Origin: Methanoculleus sp.
Lineage (GTDB): Archaea > Halobacteriota > Methanomicrobia > Methanomicrobiales > Methanoculleaceae
DNA length: 64,000 bases
Assembly (NCBI GenBank): GCA_018433835.1
Contig: JAHDQM010000020.1
Span: 1-64,000, forward strand
Reading direction: 5' to 3'
A model generated the notes under the pieces. It was given only the letters and a program-made list of their open reading frames with translations. It made no database searches and had not been told where the DNA came from. Positions 53,224-61,760 of this stretch are shown here, piece by piece (the stretch's first letter is position 1; every line of letters begins with the position of its first letter). A program made the translations under genes and the position numbers.

Positions 53224-53268
53224 TGGCAAATTTATTCACTGTGGCAAATGTGCACACCAATAAATATC
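53224..53268 (+). promoter_or_regulatory. direct repeats and TATA of relBE-like operon
   Basis: TGGCAAAT occurs at 53224-53231 and 53242-53249, followed by AATAAATATC near 53260, about 25 bases before ATG 53289. This could be the operator for autoregulation by the antitoxin. Confidence 0.5.
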
Positions 53269-53288
53269 ATAACGATCCATGGAGATGC

Positions 53289-53519
53289 ATGTCTTCCGCC
53301 ACAAGCGATGTCGGCAACCAGATCAAGCGCATTCCCGTGAAAAAGCCCACCTGGATGGACCTGCACGACCTCAAAGAGGCCGGAGAGAGCTATGATGAGC
53401 TGCTTAGCCGGATGATCCGGCGCGAGCGTGACTATCGCGACTGGAAGATGATCGTCGAGATCGAGGAGACCGGCGAGTTCGTAGCCTTCGACCCGAACGA
53501 CCTCCTGCAGGACGACTGA
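53289..53519 (+). CDS. RelB-like antitoxin
   Basis: 76 residues. KPTWMDLHDLKEAGESYDEL followed by a basic segment and an acidic C-terminus (FVAFDPNDLLQDD) is the pattern of archaeal small antitoxins. The RelE-like gene begins 21 bases after the stop. Confidence 0.75.
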   Translation: MSSATSDVGNQIKRIPVKKPTWMDLHDLKEAGESYDELLSRMIRRERDYRDWKMIVEIEETGEFVAFDPNDLLQDD

Positions 53520-53540
53520 GGCGCCCGGGAGCAGGAGAGC

Positions 53541-53822
53541 GTGTTCACCGTTCTGATCGAGAGGAAGGCACGGGAGTTCTTAAAGCGGCTCCCCCCAAAA
53601 ACCCGGCGCATCGTCGTTGAAAAGATCCAGGAACTCGCGGATGACCCGTTTCCGGGAGGGAACAAGGAGAAACTTGAGTTTCCCCATCCCCCTGCAGTCT
53701 ACCGCCTCCATATCAGCAGATCCTTCACAGTTTTCTATATCGTCGAGCATGAGGAGAGCATCGTCAAGATCGAAAAGATCGTGACGATCGAGAGGGCGCA
53801 CAAGGAGTATTCACGCCGGTGA
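53541..53822 (+). CDS. RelE/ParE-type toxin
   Basis: 93 residues from GTG 53541. FLKRLPPKTRRIVVEKIQEL, then YRLHISRSFTVFYIVEHEE and a terminal R-rich tail are typical of RelE-type ribosome-dependent mRNA interferases. Complete, next to its antitoxin. Confidence 0.87.
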   Translation: MFTVLIERKAREFLKRLPPKTRRIVVEKIQELADDPFPGGNKEKLEFPHPPAVYRLHISRSFTVFYIVEHEESIVKIEKIVTIERAHKEYSRR

Positions 53823-53964
53823 GGCCCCGGCCGGGGGGAGAGGCCGGGTGCTGGCCGCATCCCCACCCACACAGCAGGAGGATCATGTGGGAGCACGGAG
53901 CGCGAATCCCACCTCCAGTCATACCTCTTAATTACCGGCCGCCCCCAAGATCAACCTACGACCT

Positions 53965-56403
53965 ATGGCTCCTGCTGCACGAAAAGATCATAAAACCGCA
54001 CTCACCGCCGCCATCCTGCTCGTCTTCATGCTCGTGGCGATCCTCCTCCGCGCAATCCCCCACGCCGTGCTCGTCGACGGCTCGTTCACCAGCCTCATCG
54101 GCGCCGACGCCTGGTACAACCTCCGCCAGGTCGAGGCGATCGCGGCAAACTACCCCGGCTACGCCTGGTTCGACCCGATGACCGCCTACCCGACGGGGAA
54201 GGAGATCGCGTGGGGGCCGCTCTTCCCGTTCATCACCGCCACCCTCTGCACCCTCGCCGGGGCGGCGTCCCGGCCCGAGATCGTTTATACCGCCGCGTGG
54301 GTCCCCCCGCTCCTCGCCGCCGCCGTCGTCCCGGTGGTCTACCTCACCGGAAAGACCATCGGCGACAGAAAGACCGGCCTCGTCGCCGCCGGGCTCATCA
54401 CGATCGTCTCGGCATCGTTCTTCGCGCGGTCGATCTTCGGGTTCGTCGACCATCACGTCGCCGAGACACTCTTCTCCACCCTCTTCTGCCTCGCCTACAT
54501 CGCCGCGCTCGCCTACGCCGCCCGGCACCCGGTCACGCTCGCGGAGACAAAAACCATCCTCCCCGTCGCGCTCCTCGCCCTCGGCGCCGGGGCCGCATAC
54601 CTCCTCGGCCTCCTCGTCATGCCGACGATGATCCTCTTCGCGCTCATCGCCGGGATCTTCACGCTGCTCCAGGCCGTACGGAACCACCTCGACGGCACCG
54701 GGCCGGAGGGGCTCCTCCTCGTCAACGCCGTCACCTTCGCCGTTCCCGCGGTCTTCCTGCCCATATCCGGGTTCATGGTCGACTCGATGTCGCTCTCGCT
54801 CTACTCCGTCGCCCACGTCTACGCCTACCTCCTCCTGATCGCCGCGACCGCCCTCCTCTCCGGCATCTCGCTGACGCTCAAAGGAAAGCGGCGTGAGTAC
54901 CTCGCCGCTCTTGTCGCGCTCGGGATCGCTGCGATCGCCTTCCTCAACCTCTCCGACGTCGGGAAGACGATGACGAGCGGCCTTATGACGTTCTTCGGCC
55001 GGGATATGACGGCCACCGCCATCCGGGAGATGGGGCCATGGGACGCCGGACTCGCGTGGCAGAGCTTCAACGTCGGCCTCCTCCTCATCCCCGCCGGGCT
55101 TGCCGTGCTTGCCCTCCGGGCCCGGCGCGAGAACCGGCCGGAACTCCTCTTTACGATCGTCTGGTCGGTCGTCATCCTGATTGCGACCATCCAGCACCTG
55201 CGGTTCGAGTACTACCTCGCCGTGAACCTCGCGCTCCTTGCGGCGATCGTCGTAGCGTGGGCGCTCGACTATGGGCTTCCCAAGACGACCGCGTTCTTCA
55301 GGGAGCCGGAGGGCAAAAAGAAGAAAAAAACGCTTCCCACCGCGGAGGTCGCGGCCGTCGGGATCGCCGTCCTCCTCGTCGTGGCCCTCGTCGGAGCATC
55401 GGCCTCGGAAAACATCGGCTACGCGCAAAACGGCGTTCCCCGCACCATGCTCGCCGACGACTGGCGAAACGCCCTCGAGTGGATGAACGCCAATACCCCC
55501 GGCCCCGGCGTGGACTACTACGCGATCTACGACCAGAATTCCTTCACCTACCCCGAAGAGTCCTACGGCGTCATGTCCTGGTGGGACTACGGCCACTGGA
55601 TCACCTTCATCGCGCAACGGATCCCGGTCACCAACCCCTTCCAGGACAACGTCCGCCGCGCCAGCGGGTTCTTCCTCGCCACCGCCGAAGAAAAGGCCGA
55701 CGCAGCCGGCTCCCGCTACGTCGTCACCGACGGGAGGATGGCCGCCGAAGTGTTCCCGGCCATCGCCTACTGGCACGACGCGGCGGCGGGGACCGAGCCC
55801 TACGCGACGGCGCTCCTCGTGCCGGTGGGAGGGGACACCTACAGCATCGAGCCGCTCTATAAGGAGGCCTACTACGAGACGATGGCGGTGCGGCTCCAGG
55901 CCCTTGACGGGACGCGGGTAGAGCCGGAGAAAGCCCTCTACGCCGAGTACGACACCGCTTCGGTCCCGGAGACCGGCTACGCGAGGCTGACCGACAGCCG
56001 GGAGATGAACCCCGCCGAGGCGCAGGCGGCGGTCGACGCCTACGCAGGACCGGGTAAGGCCGCGGTCTTCGGGACCGGTGCCGCCACCCCGCCCGGAACC
56101 GTCCCGGCGCTCAAACACTACCGGCTCGTCTACGAGTCCTCGCCGGATGCGGAAACAAGCGTGAAGATCTTTGAATTCGTCGAAGGCGCCGTGATCCCGG
56201 GCGAGGGCGTCATAGAGGTCACGGTCGTCACCAACACCGGGCGGGAGTTCGTCTACCGGCAGCAGAGCGAGAACGGGACTTTCGTCGTCCCCTACTCCAC
56301 GACCGGCAACCCCTACGACGTGAAGACCGTCGGGAACTACCGGATCGTCGGCGGCACGGGAGAGTTCACGGCGACCGAGGAGGCCGTGACGAGAGGAGCG
56401 TAG
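53965..56403 (+). CDS. aglB: dolichyl-phosphooligosaccharide-protein glycotransferase (AglB/STT3)
   Basis: 812 residues. One N-terminal membrane segment, then SLIGADAWYNLRQVEAIAAN with the catalytic acidic residue, about 12 further segments, and the conserved WWDYGHWITFIAQRIPVTNP of the STT3 soluble domain near 536. It transfers the lipid-linked glycan to Asn in N-x-S/T sites outside the cell. The C-terminal domain is shorter than in some relatives. The 3' end overlaps the convergent gene by 38 bases. Confidence 0.95.
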   Translation: MAPAARKDHKTALTAAILLVFMLVAILLRAIPHAVLVDGSFTSLIGADAWYNLRQVEAIAANYPGYAWFDPMTAYPTGKEIAWGPLFPFITATLCTLAGAASRPEIVYTAAWVPPLLAAAVVPVVYLTGKTIGDRKTGLVAAGLITIVSASFFARSIFGFVDHHVAETLFSTLFCLAYIAALAYAARHPVTLAETKTILPVALLALGAGAAYLLGLLVMPTMILFALIAGIFTLLQAVRNHLDGTGPEGLLLVNAVTFAVPAVFLPISGFMVDSMSLSLYSVAHVYAYLLLIAATALLSGISLTLKGKRREYLAALVALGIAAIAFLNLSDVGKTMTSGLMTFFGRDMTATAIREMGPWDAGLAWQSFNVGLLLIPAGLAVLALRARRENRPELLFTIVWSVVILIATIQHLRFEYYLAVNLALLAAIVVAWALDYGLPKTTAFFREPEGKKKKKTLPTAEVAAVGIAVLLVVALVGASASENIGYAQNGVPRTMLADDWRNALEWMNANTPGPGVDYYAIYDQNSFTYPEESYGVMSWWDYGHWITFIAQRIPVTNPFQDNVRRASGFFLATAEEKADAAGSRYVVTDGRMAAEVFPAIAYWHDAAAGTEPYATALLVPVGGDTYSIEPLYKEAYYETMAVRLQALDGTRVEPEKALYAEYDTASVPETGYARLTDSREMNPAEAQAAVDAYAGPGKAAVFGTGAATPPGTVPALKHYRLVYESSPDAETSVKIFEFVEGAVIPGEGVIEVTVVTNTGREFVYRQQSENGTFVVPYSTTGNPYDVKTVGNYRIVGGTGEFTATEEAVTRGA

Positions 56404-56968
56404 CCCCCCTGACGCAGAGGAGCCTTCGCGCCGCAGTGGCGTTCGTCGCGACCGCAAGGACGACGAGCGCCGGGAGGACGAGACCGGTGAGCAATCCGAC
56501 GATGACGACCGCGATCCGCTCCGGGCGGGCGAAGAGGCCGGCCCGGCACTCGACCCCGAGCCCTTCGGCCCGGGCCCGGGCGTAACTGACCATCAGCGAC
56601 CCGACTGCGGCGGCAAACGCAGCCTCGACACCCCAGGCAGTCCCCGTCCCCGCGTAGTAAACGATCAGTCCGGCGTAAACCGCCGCCTCCGCGTAGCGGT
56701 CCAGGAACGAGTCGAAGAACGCCCCGAAGACCGAACCGGCGCCGGTCACGCGGGCGAGCGCCCCGTCGAGGGCGTCGAAGGCGCAGGATGCCGCAACAGC
56801 GAGTCCGGCAAAGAAGAACGATCCTCCGGCGCAGAGAACCCCGGCGACCGCCATCCCGAAAAACCCAAGCAGCGTGAGGGTGTTCGGGGTCGCCCCCGTC
56901 CGGGCGACGAGAGCCGCGATCCGCGTGAGCGTCCCGTTCGTCCTTGCCCGGAGCAGCTCCTCGATCAT
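56366..56968 (-). CDS. CDP-alcohol phosphatidyltransferase (archaetidylinositol phosphate synthase-like)
   Basis: 200 residues, about six membrane segments. The CDP-alcohol motif appears as FDALDGALARVTGAGSVFGA followed by FFDSFLDR, with all the aspartates and the glycines. In methanogens this family makes archaetidylinositol phosphate from CDP-archaeol. The last 15 residues (after TNATAARR) run into the aglB end and look unusual, perhaps from loss of the original stop. Confidence 0.86.
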   Translation of the reverse strand: MIEELLRARTNGTLTRIAALVARTGATPNTLTLLGFFGMAVAGVLCAGGSFFFAGLAVAASCAFDALDGALARVTGAGSVFGAFFDSFLDRYAEAAVYAGLIVYYAGTGTAWGVEAAFAAAVGSLMVSYARARAEGLGVECRAGLFARPERIAVVIVGLLTGLVLPALVVLAVATNATAARRLLCVRGATLLSSRPPRSP

Positions 56969-57204
56969 CGGCCCGTCACCCCAAAGAGATGATCCGCGAC
57001 CGCCCCCGACTGCACCATGGCAAAAGATCGTCGCTCTCAGGAGATAAGGGTGTCTCTCCCGGCGGGGTAATGATTATATCCATAGTCCTAATGGGTGTAA
57101 CCATTCTGCCGCCCGGTGACGGGAAGCGTGAGATCCGGCCGCCAGAGCATCCATACACCGTGGACTTCGGGGACGGGAGAGGCCTGGAGAACAGGAGAGA
57201 GCCT

Positions 57205-57420
57205 TCACTCCCTCTGCAGGGCACGGATATATTCGGCGAGGAACTGCTCAATGTCGCCGACATCCTCCCGGAGCAGATCGTAAATCCCGTCGTTGTCGAT
57301 GTCCCAATAGATGCGGATCAACCGGACCATCGCCTACAGGCGTTTTCCAAAGTCTTCGTCGAAGAACCCTTGTTCCTGCAGGATACGGAACGTGTCGGCA
57401 CAGGCATGGGTCCCCCGTCC
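57205..57420 (-). pseudogene. broken HepT/DUF86 HEPN gene
   Basis: The minus strand codes ADTFRILQEQGFFDEDFGKR, L, then TAG, then AMVRLIRIYWDIDNDGIYDL and REDVGDIEQFLAEYIRALQR before TGA at 57205. This is the second half of a DUF86 HEPN toxin. The in-frame TAG and the change of the R-N-x3-H motif (RLIRIYWD) make it inactive. The 5' half is not recognisable. Confidence 0.75.
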
Positions 57421-57510
57421 CGGGACACCGGAGTGGAGGATGCGGCGGGCCGTGCAGACCCGCGGAAGGGGGGCAGCGTAACTTCCCGAACAGCAAAAAT
57501 AGGGAAGAGC

Positions 57511-58365
57511 CTAGCGCGTCCCGCCGCAGCCGCAGGTGCAGCCCGCCGGTTTCCTGGCGCCGACCCTGATGCTCACGATACTCTTGCTGATCGACGCCCT
57601 CTCGTCCTCGCCGAGAGAGAACTCCCCGAGGACCCCGGCAAGCTCCGGCTCGCTCACGATCAGGTCGAGCGGGAAGACCGTCTCCCCCTGGACCATGACC
57701 TCCGTAAAGCCTGCACCGGCGATACTGCCGAGGTACTCCTCCTTCGCCAGCGCTCCCGCAACACAGCTGCTGTAGAGGAGCGCCGAGTCGCGGAGGGGTG
57801 CCGGGAGGGGTGCCGTCAGCACGATGTCGGAGACCATGAGCCTGCCGCCGGGACGGAGGACCCGGAACGCCTCTGCAAAGACCTGCGGTTTATCGGTAGA
57901 GAGGTTGATGACGCAGTTTGAGAGGATCACGTCAACCGAGTTGTCCGCCACCGGCAGGTGCTCGATCTCGCCGAGACGGAACTCCACGTTCGCCCGCCCG
58001 CTCTTTTTTGCGTTCTCCCGCGCCTTATCGAGCATCTCGGGCGTCATGTCGACGCCGATGACGCGGCCCGCCGGCCCGACACGCTCTGATGCGAGGAAGC
58101 AGTCGAATCCCGCTCCCGACCCCAGGTCAAGGACGACGTCGCCTTCCCGGAGGGAGGCAAGAGCCACGGGGTTGCCGCACCCGAGCCCCAGGTTCGCGCC
58201 CTCCGGCACCCGTTCGAGGTCTTCCTCCGAGTAGCCGATGCCGAGGCTCACCGACTCGGCCGTCCTGCCGGTGCCGCAGCACCCGGTGCCGCACCCGCAC
58301 CCGCCCTGCCGGACCACCTGCCCGTATGCATTCCGTACCTGTTTGTGGATATCTTCTTCCTTCAT
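57511..58365 (-). CDS. arsM: arsenite S-adenosylmethyltransferase ArsM
   Basis: 284 residues. GCGCGTGCCG near residue 25 and C-terminal CTCGCGG offer thiols. [15 protein letters not shown] is the SAM motif, and [20 protein letters not shown] carries the catalytic cysteine seen in ArsM. It methylates As(III). The next gene upstream is an AbrB-like regulator in the same operon. Confidence 0.93.
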   Translation of the reverse strand: MKEEDIHKQVRNAYGQVVRQGGCGCGTGCCGTGRTAESVSLGIGYSEEDLERVPEGANLGLGCGNPVALASLREGDVVLDLGSGAGFDCFLASERVGPAGRVIGVDMTPEMLDKARENAKKSGRANVEFRLGEIEHLPVADNSVDVILSNCVINLSTDKPQVFAEAFRVLRPGGRLMVSDIVLTAPLPAPLRDSALLYSSCVAGALAKEEYLGSIAGAGFTEVMVQGETVFPLDLIVSEPELAGVLGEFSLGEDERASISKSIVSIRVGARKPAGCTCGCGGTR

Positions 58366-58380
58366 CGCGATAACTCCCGG

Positions 58381-58671
58381 TCAGTTTTGTTCTCCTCTGC
58401 CTGTGAGCTCCTCCGCCATGGGAGAGAGCAGCGCCGTCACCATGCCGTTGAAAAAACCCGCCTTGATCAGCGTGATGCAGCAGACGTCTCCTTCCTTCCC
58501 CCAGAAGACGACCGCAAGCCGGTCGCCGGGAGCGATTCCCGCGCGTTCGCGGATATCTTTCGGGAGCACCACCTGTCCCCGTGCGTCGACGCTCACGACC
58601 GCCTCGATCGTGCAGGCTCCGGAACAGGAGGGGCTCCGCCCGTCTCCCGGGGCATCTTCCATACGGCTCAC
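58381..58671 (-). CDS. AbrB/MazE-type DNA-binding protein (HgcAB-associated family)
   Basis: 96 residues. VVSVDARGQVVLPKDIRERA is the swapped-hairpin AbrB fold, preceded by CSGACTIEA and followed by GDVCCITLIKA with paired cysteines. This pattern is that of the family named HgcAB-associated protein, though hgcA and hgcB are not in the window. The cysteines could sense metal or arsenite. Ends 15 bases before arsM. Confidence 0.78.
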   Translation of the reverse strand: MSRMEDAPGDGRSPSCSGACTIEAVVSVDARGQVVLPKDIRERAGIAPGDRLAVVFWGKEGDVCCITLIKAGFFNGMVTALLSPMAEELTGRGEQN

Positions 58672-58706
58672 CGGATCAGGGTTGTCGGCGGAAGCACATC
58701 AATGTT

Positions 58707-58740
58707 CCGAATATTCTGAATATTCTGAAAAATCAGTATT
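58707..58740 (-). promoter_or_regulatory. probable operator of the arsM operon
   Basis: ATATTCTGA occurs twice in tandem (58711-58719 and 58720-58728), followed by TCAGTAT (58734-58740) in the opposite sense. It lies 40-70 bases before the AbrB-like gene and is AT-rich, so it may overlap the promoter. Confidence 0.55.
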
Positions 58741-58914
58741 GCCGACGGGTGAGCGAACAGGCCCCGGACCTCGCCTGCGGAGACTTTAAGCGGGCTGCAG
58801 CCACCAGTGGCCTGACCGCTCTCCCGGTCGACAACCGGCCAGGAGCGCGCCGGGCCGGCCCGGAACAGCAACCCGTTCATCCCCCTGCCGAAGGCATTCG
58901 GGTATAGGCCGGCC

Positions 58915-60090
58915 TCACGCGGCGGGAACCCGCTCTTTCGCCTCCTCGCCTGCGAGATATTCGTGCGCCTCGATCGCCGCCTTCGCCCCCTCGCCGGCGG
59001 CGACGATGATCTGCTTGGCCCGAACACAGGTCGCGTCTCCGGCCGCAAAGACCCCCGCGACGCTCGTGAGGCCGTTTTCGTCGACGATGATCTCGCCCTG
59101 CTCGTTCAGCGCCACCAGGTCCCCGAGGAACTCCGTATTCGGCACGAGCCCGATCGCGAGGAAGAGCCCCGCAACGTCGAGGGACATCTCCTTCCCGGTA
59201 TCCCGGTCGCGGATCGTGATCCCGGCCAGGGCCTCTTCACCGTGGAGGGCCGTCACCTCGTGGCGGAGGTAGATCCGCACGCCGAGCTCCTTCGCCCGGG
59301 CGACATAGACCTCATCGCACCGGAGATCGCTCCTGACGATCATGGCCACGGAACTCGCGATCTTCGTCATCTCGATAGCGGTCTGGACCGCCGCGTTCCC
59401 GCCGCCGACGACGGCTATCGGCCTATCGCGGAAGAGCGGGGCGTCGCAGGTCGCGCAGATGGAGATGCCCCTCCCCATCAGCCGCTCCTCGCCCGGGAGC
59501 CCCAGGGTCCGGGGCTCTTTCCCGGGAGCAAGGATAACCGTCCGGCAGTTGAACGTGTTCTCCGAGGCGGTCCGGACGACGAAGACGCCGCCCTCCTTCC
59601 TGACGCTCCGGACGCTGTCGATCTCGAGATGGGCGTCGAACCCCCGGGCCTGCTCCTCGAACTTCCGGATGAGATCCTCTCCCCTGATCGTCGCAAACCC
59701 CATGTAGTTCTCGATCGTCCAGCTCCAGGCCGCCTGGCCGCCGACGTTCTCCGCTACGACGACGGTCTTCATGAGTTTTCGGGCGCAGTAGACCGCGGCC
59801 GTCAGTCCGGCCGGCCCGGCGCCCACGATGACCACATCGTAGACCCCGCCCGCAACCGGCGTCCCGAAGAGTTCCCGGAGCCTTTTTGCGTCGAACCCGA
59901 CGATCACCTCGTCGCCAAAGACCGTGACCGGCACCCCCCGCTGTCCCGAGAGCCGGATCATCTCCCGGGCCGCCTCGTGATCTTTGCCGACGTCGACGGC
60001 CTCGTATTCGACACCGTGTTTCCTGAAGAACGCCCGGACCATCCGGCAGTAGGGACAGTTCTCCGTCGTGTAGACCTTCACACCTGCCAT
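58915..60090 (-). CDS. glutaredoxin-thioredoxin reductase fusion
   Basis: 391 residues. Residues 1-78 are a glutaredoxin-like domain with CPYC at 13-16 and GVPVTVFGDEVIVGF. From residue 84 a thioredoxin reductase follows: VVIVGAGPAGLTAAVY (FAD), ICATCDAPLF with the redox pair, VVGGGNAAVQTA (NADPH-like site) and FAAGDATC. The reductase can thus carry electrons to its own glutaredoxin. It may use NADPH or F420H2-derived electrons. Confidence 0.92.
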   Translation of the reverse strand: MAGVKVYTTENCPYCRMVRAFFRKHGVEYEAVDVGKDHEAAREMIRLSGQRGVPVTVFGDEVIVGFDAKRLRELFGTPVAGGVYDVVIVGAGPAGLTAAVYCARKLMKTVVVAENVGGQAAWSWTIENYMGFATIRGEDLIRKFEEQARGFDAHLEIDSVRSVRKEGGVFVVRTASENTFNCRTVILAPGKEPRTLGLPGEERLMGRGISICATCDAPLFRDRPIAVVGGGNAAVQTAIEMTKIASSVAMIVRSDLRCDEVYVARAKELGVRIYLRHEVTALHGEEALAGITIRDRDTGKEMSLDVAGLFLAIGLVPNTEFLGDLVALNEQGEIIVDENGLTSVAGVFAAGDATCVRAKQIIVAAGEGAKAAIEAHEYLAGEEAKERVPAA

Positions 60091-60180
60091 GGGATTGAGT
60101 ATCTCAGGAGCCCTATTTAACTTGTGAAGGTCGGCGGTTCGCCAAACCCGGGAACGGCTGCGCCGGACCGGAAAAAGAGA

Positions 60181-60681
60181 TTATTGAATTTCGCGGAACA
60201 TACGCGCCGGAACCCCGCAGATCGGGCACTTCTCCGGCGCCGCCCCGAGCTCGACGTTGCCGCAGACCGGACAGAGGAAGACCTTCTCCGCATCGAGGTC
60301 TTTGCCTTCCCGGACGGCCTCGAGTGCCTGGAGGTAGAGGTTCGCGTGCACCTCTTCCGCCTTCATCGCGTGGGTAAAGACGATCGAAGCCTCGTTCTTC
60401 CGCTCATCCTTCGCCTCGGCGACGAACGCGGGATACATCTCCATGAACTCGTAGTTCTCCCCCTCCATAGCACCTTTGAGGTTCTCCTCGGTGCTCCCGA
60501 CGGCGTTCACGATGAAGAGGAGGCGTTTCGCGTGGACGGCCTCCGCTTCGCTCGCCGCCCGGAAGAGTTTTGCCACCGCCGGGTAACCCTCGGCGGCTGC
60601 CTTCTCTGCAAAGACCGAGTACTTTCTGTTCGCCTGGGACTCCCCGGCGTACGCATTCTGAGCGTTCTCATCAGTCGGCAT
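60181..60681 (-). CDS. rbr: rubrerythrin
   Basis: 166 residues from ATG 60681. The four-helix diiron domain (AYAGESQANRKY, ASEAEAVHAKRL, EASIVFTHAMKAEEVH) is followed by a C-terminal rubredoxin-like site (CPVCGNVELG, CPICGVPA). It reduces hydrogen peroxide in anaerobes. TTTAATAGG near 60706 is a possible TATA box. The start at 60720 would add 13 residues unlike the family. Confidence 0.93.
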   Translation of the reverse strand: MPTDENAQNAYAGESQANRKYSVFAEKAAAEGYPAVAKLFRAASEAEAVHAKRLLFIVNAVGSTEENLKGAMEGENYEFMEMYPAFVAEAKDERKNEASIVFTHAMKAEEVHANLYLQALEAVREGKDLDAEKVFLCPVCGNVELGAAPEKCPICGVPARMFREIQ

Positions 60682-60740
60682 GGATGGATCATTGCGGGAC
60701 GCTCCTATTAAATCTTTCACATTCTTCCCCCGGAAACCCT

Positions 60741-61760
60741 ATGCCGCTGGAGAACCTACTCAGGCGCATGCGGGAGGATGATGCGGCGGGCCGAAGGGTG
60801 CGACGGGCCGAAGGGCAGGAGCGTGAGCACCGAAGGTGCGAAGGAACGGAGCTTGAGAAGCCATCAGGCTTCGAGTCCGGAGCGCGAGCACCGAAGGTGC
60901 GAAGCCGGGTGCAGCGGATCTTCATCGTCGTCCTCGCCTTAAACCTCTCCGTCGCCCTCGCAAAAGCATCCTTCGGCATCCTCGCCGGATCGGTGAGCAT
61001 GGTAGCGGACGCTCTCCACTCGGGGTTCGACTCATTCTCGAACGTCGTCGGCATAATCGCCCTCTACTTCGCCGGGAAGCCCCCCGACCCGGAGCACCCC
61101 TACGGCCACGGCAAGATCGAGACGCTCGGCACCCAGGTCATCGGGGCGATGCTCCTCCTGACCGCCGCCGGGATCCTCTACGAAGGCTACCGGCGGCTCG
61201 TCGAACCCGCCGCCCCCGAGATCACCGCAGTCACCGTCGGGGTCATGGTCGGGACGCTCGTCATCAACCTCGCCGTCTCCACCTACGAACGTCGAAAGGG
61301 CGAAGAGTACCGGAGCCAGATCCTCGTCGCCGACTCCCAGCACACCCGAAGCGACGTCTTCGTCTCCTTAGCCGTCCTCGGCGGCTTCCTTGCCGTCAGG
61401 CTCGGCTACCCCGAGGCCGACCCGATCATCGCGTTTGCCATCGGCCTCCTCATCGCGAGGATGGGGATCGGGATCCTCTACGACGCAGCAGAGGTCCTCA
61501 CCGACACGATGAACCTCCCCTGCGACCCGGCGCTCGTCCGGGCGGTGGTGATGAACACCCCCGGGGTTGCCGGGTACCACGACTTCCGGTGCCGGGGAAA
61601 GCCGGGCGAGATCCTTGCCGACATCCACATAGTCGTCGACCCGGCCCTCCCGGTCTCCCGGGCCCACGAGATCTCCGACGAGGTGGAGCAGCGGCTCAAA
61701 GAGGCGGTGCCGGGGCTCGCCGAGGTCGTGGTCCACATCGAGCCCGACGACTCACCCTAG
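60741..61760 (+). CDS. cation diffusion facilitator family transporter with hairpin-coded N-terminal insert
   Basis: 339 residues. From residue 56 the protein is a normal CDF transporter: LNLSVALAKASFGILAGSVS, VADALHSGFDSFSNVVG (metal site), HPYGHGKIE, VADSQHTRSDVFVSLAVLGG, and a cytosolic C-terminal domain. Residues about 15-55 (GRRVRRAEGQEREHRRCEG and on) are coded by type B modules and are not part of the family. The natural N-terminus would be MPLENLLRRMREDD joined to VQRIFIVV. It exports a divalent metal such as Zn, Fe, Mn or Co. Confidence 0.9.
   Translation: MPLENLLRRMREDDAAGRRVRRAEGQEREHRRCEGTELEKPSGFESGARAPKVRSRVQRIFIVVLALNLSVALAKASFGILAGSVSMVADALHSGFDSFSNVVGIIALYFAGKPPDPEHPYGHGKIETLGTQVIGAMLLLTAAGILYEGYRRLVEPAAPEITAVTVGVMVGTLVINLAVSTYERRKGEEYRSQILVADSQHTRSDVFVSLAVLGGFLAVRLGYPEADPIIAFAIGLLIARMGIGILYDAAEVLTDTMNLPCDPALVRAVVMNTPGVAGYHDFRCRGKPGEILADIHIVVDPALPVSRAHEISDEVEQRLKEAVPGLAEVVVHIEPDDSP
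60792..60905 (+). repeat. type B hairpin modules, copy 7, within the CDF gene
   Basis: GCGACGGGCCGAAGGGC, spacer AGGAGCGTGA, stem GCACC/GGTGC with loop GAA (60827-60839), then stem GAAGCC/GGCTTC with loop ATCA (60857-60872), spacer CCGGAGCGCGA, stem GCACC/GGTGC with loop GAA (60888-60900). All are in frame with the transporter and contain no stop. Confidence 0.85.

Larger units (their letters stand above)
52597..53288. other. intergenic region with module copy and relB promoter
   Basis: No gene supported from 52597 to 52990. It then holds type B copy 6 and, from about 53224, the upstream region of the relBE-like pair. Confidence 0.5.

Noticed and set aside
53956-56457. A large minus-strand frame opposite aglB
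   Set aside because: It is a shadow of the high-GC aglB gene, rich in R, G, E and D, without domains.
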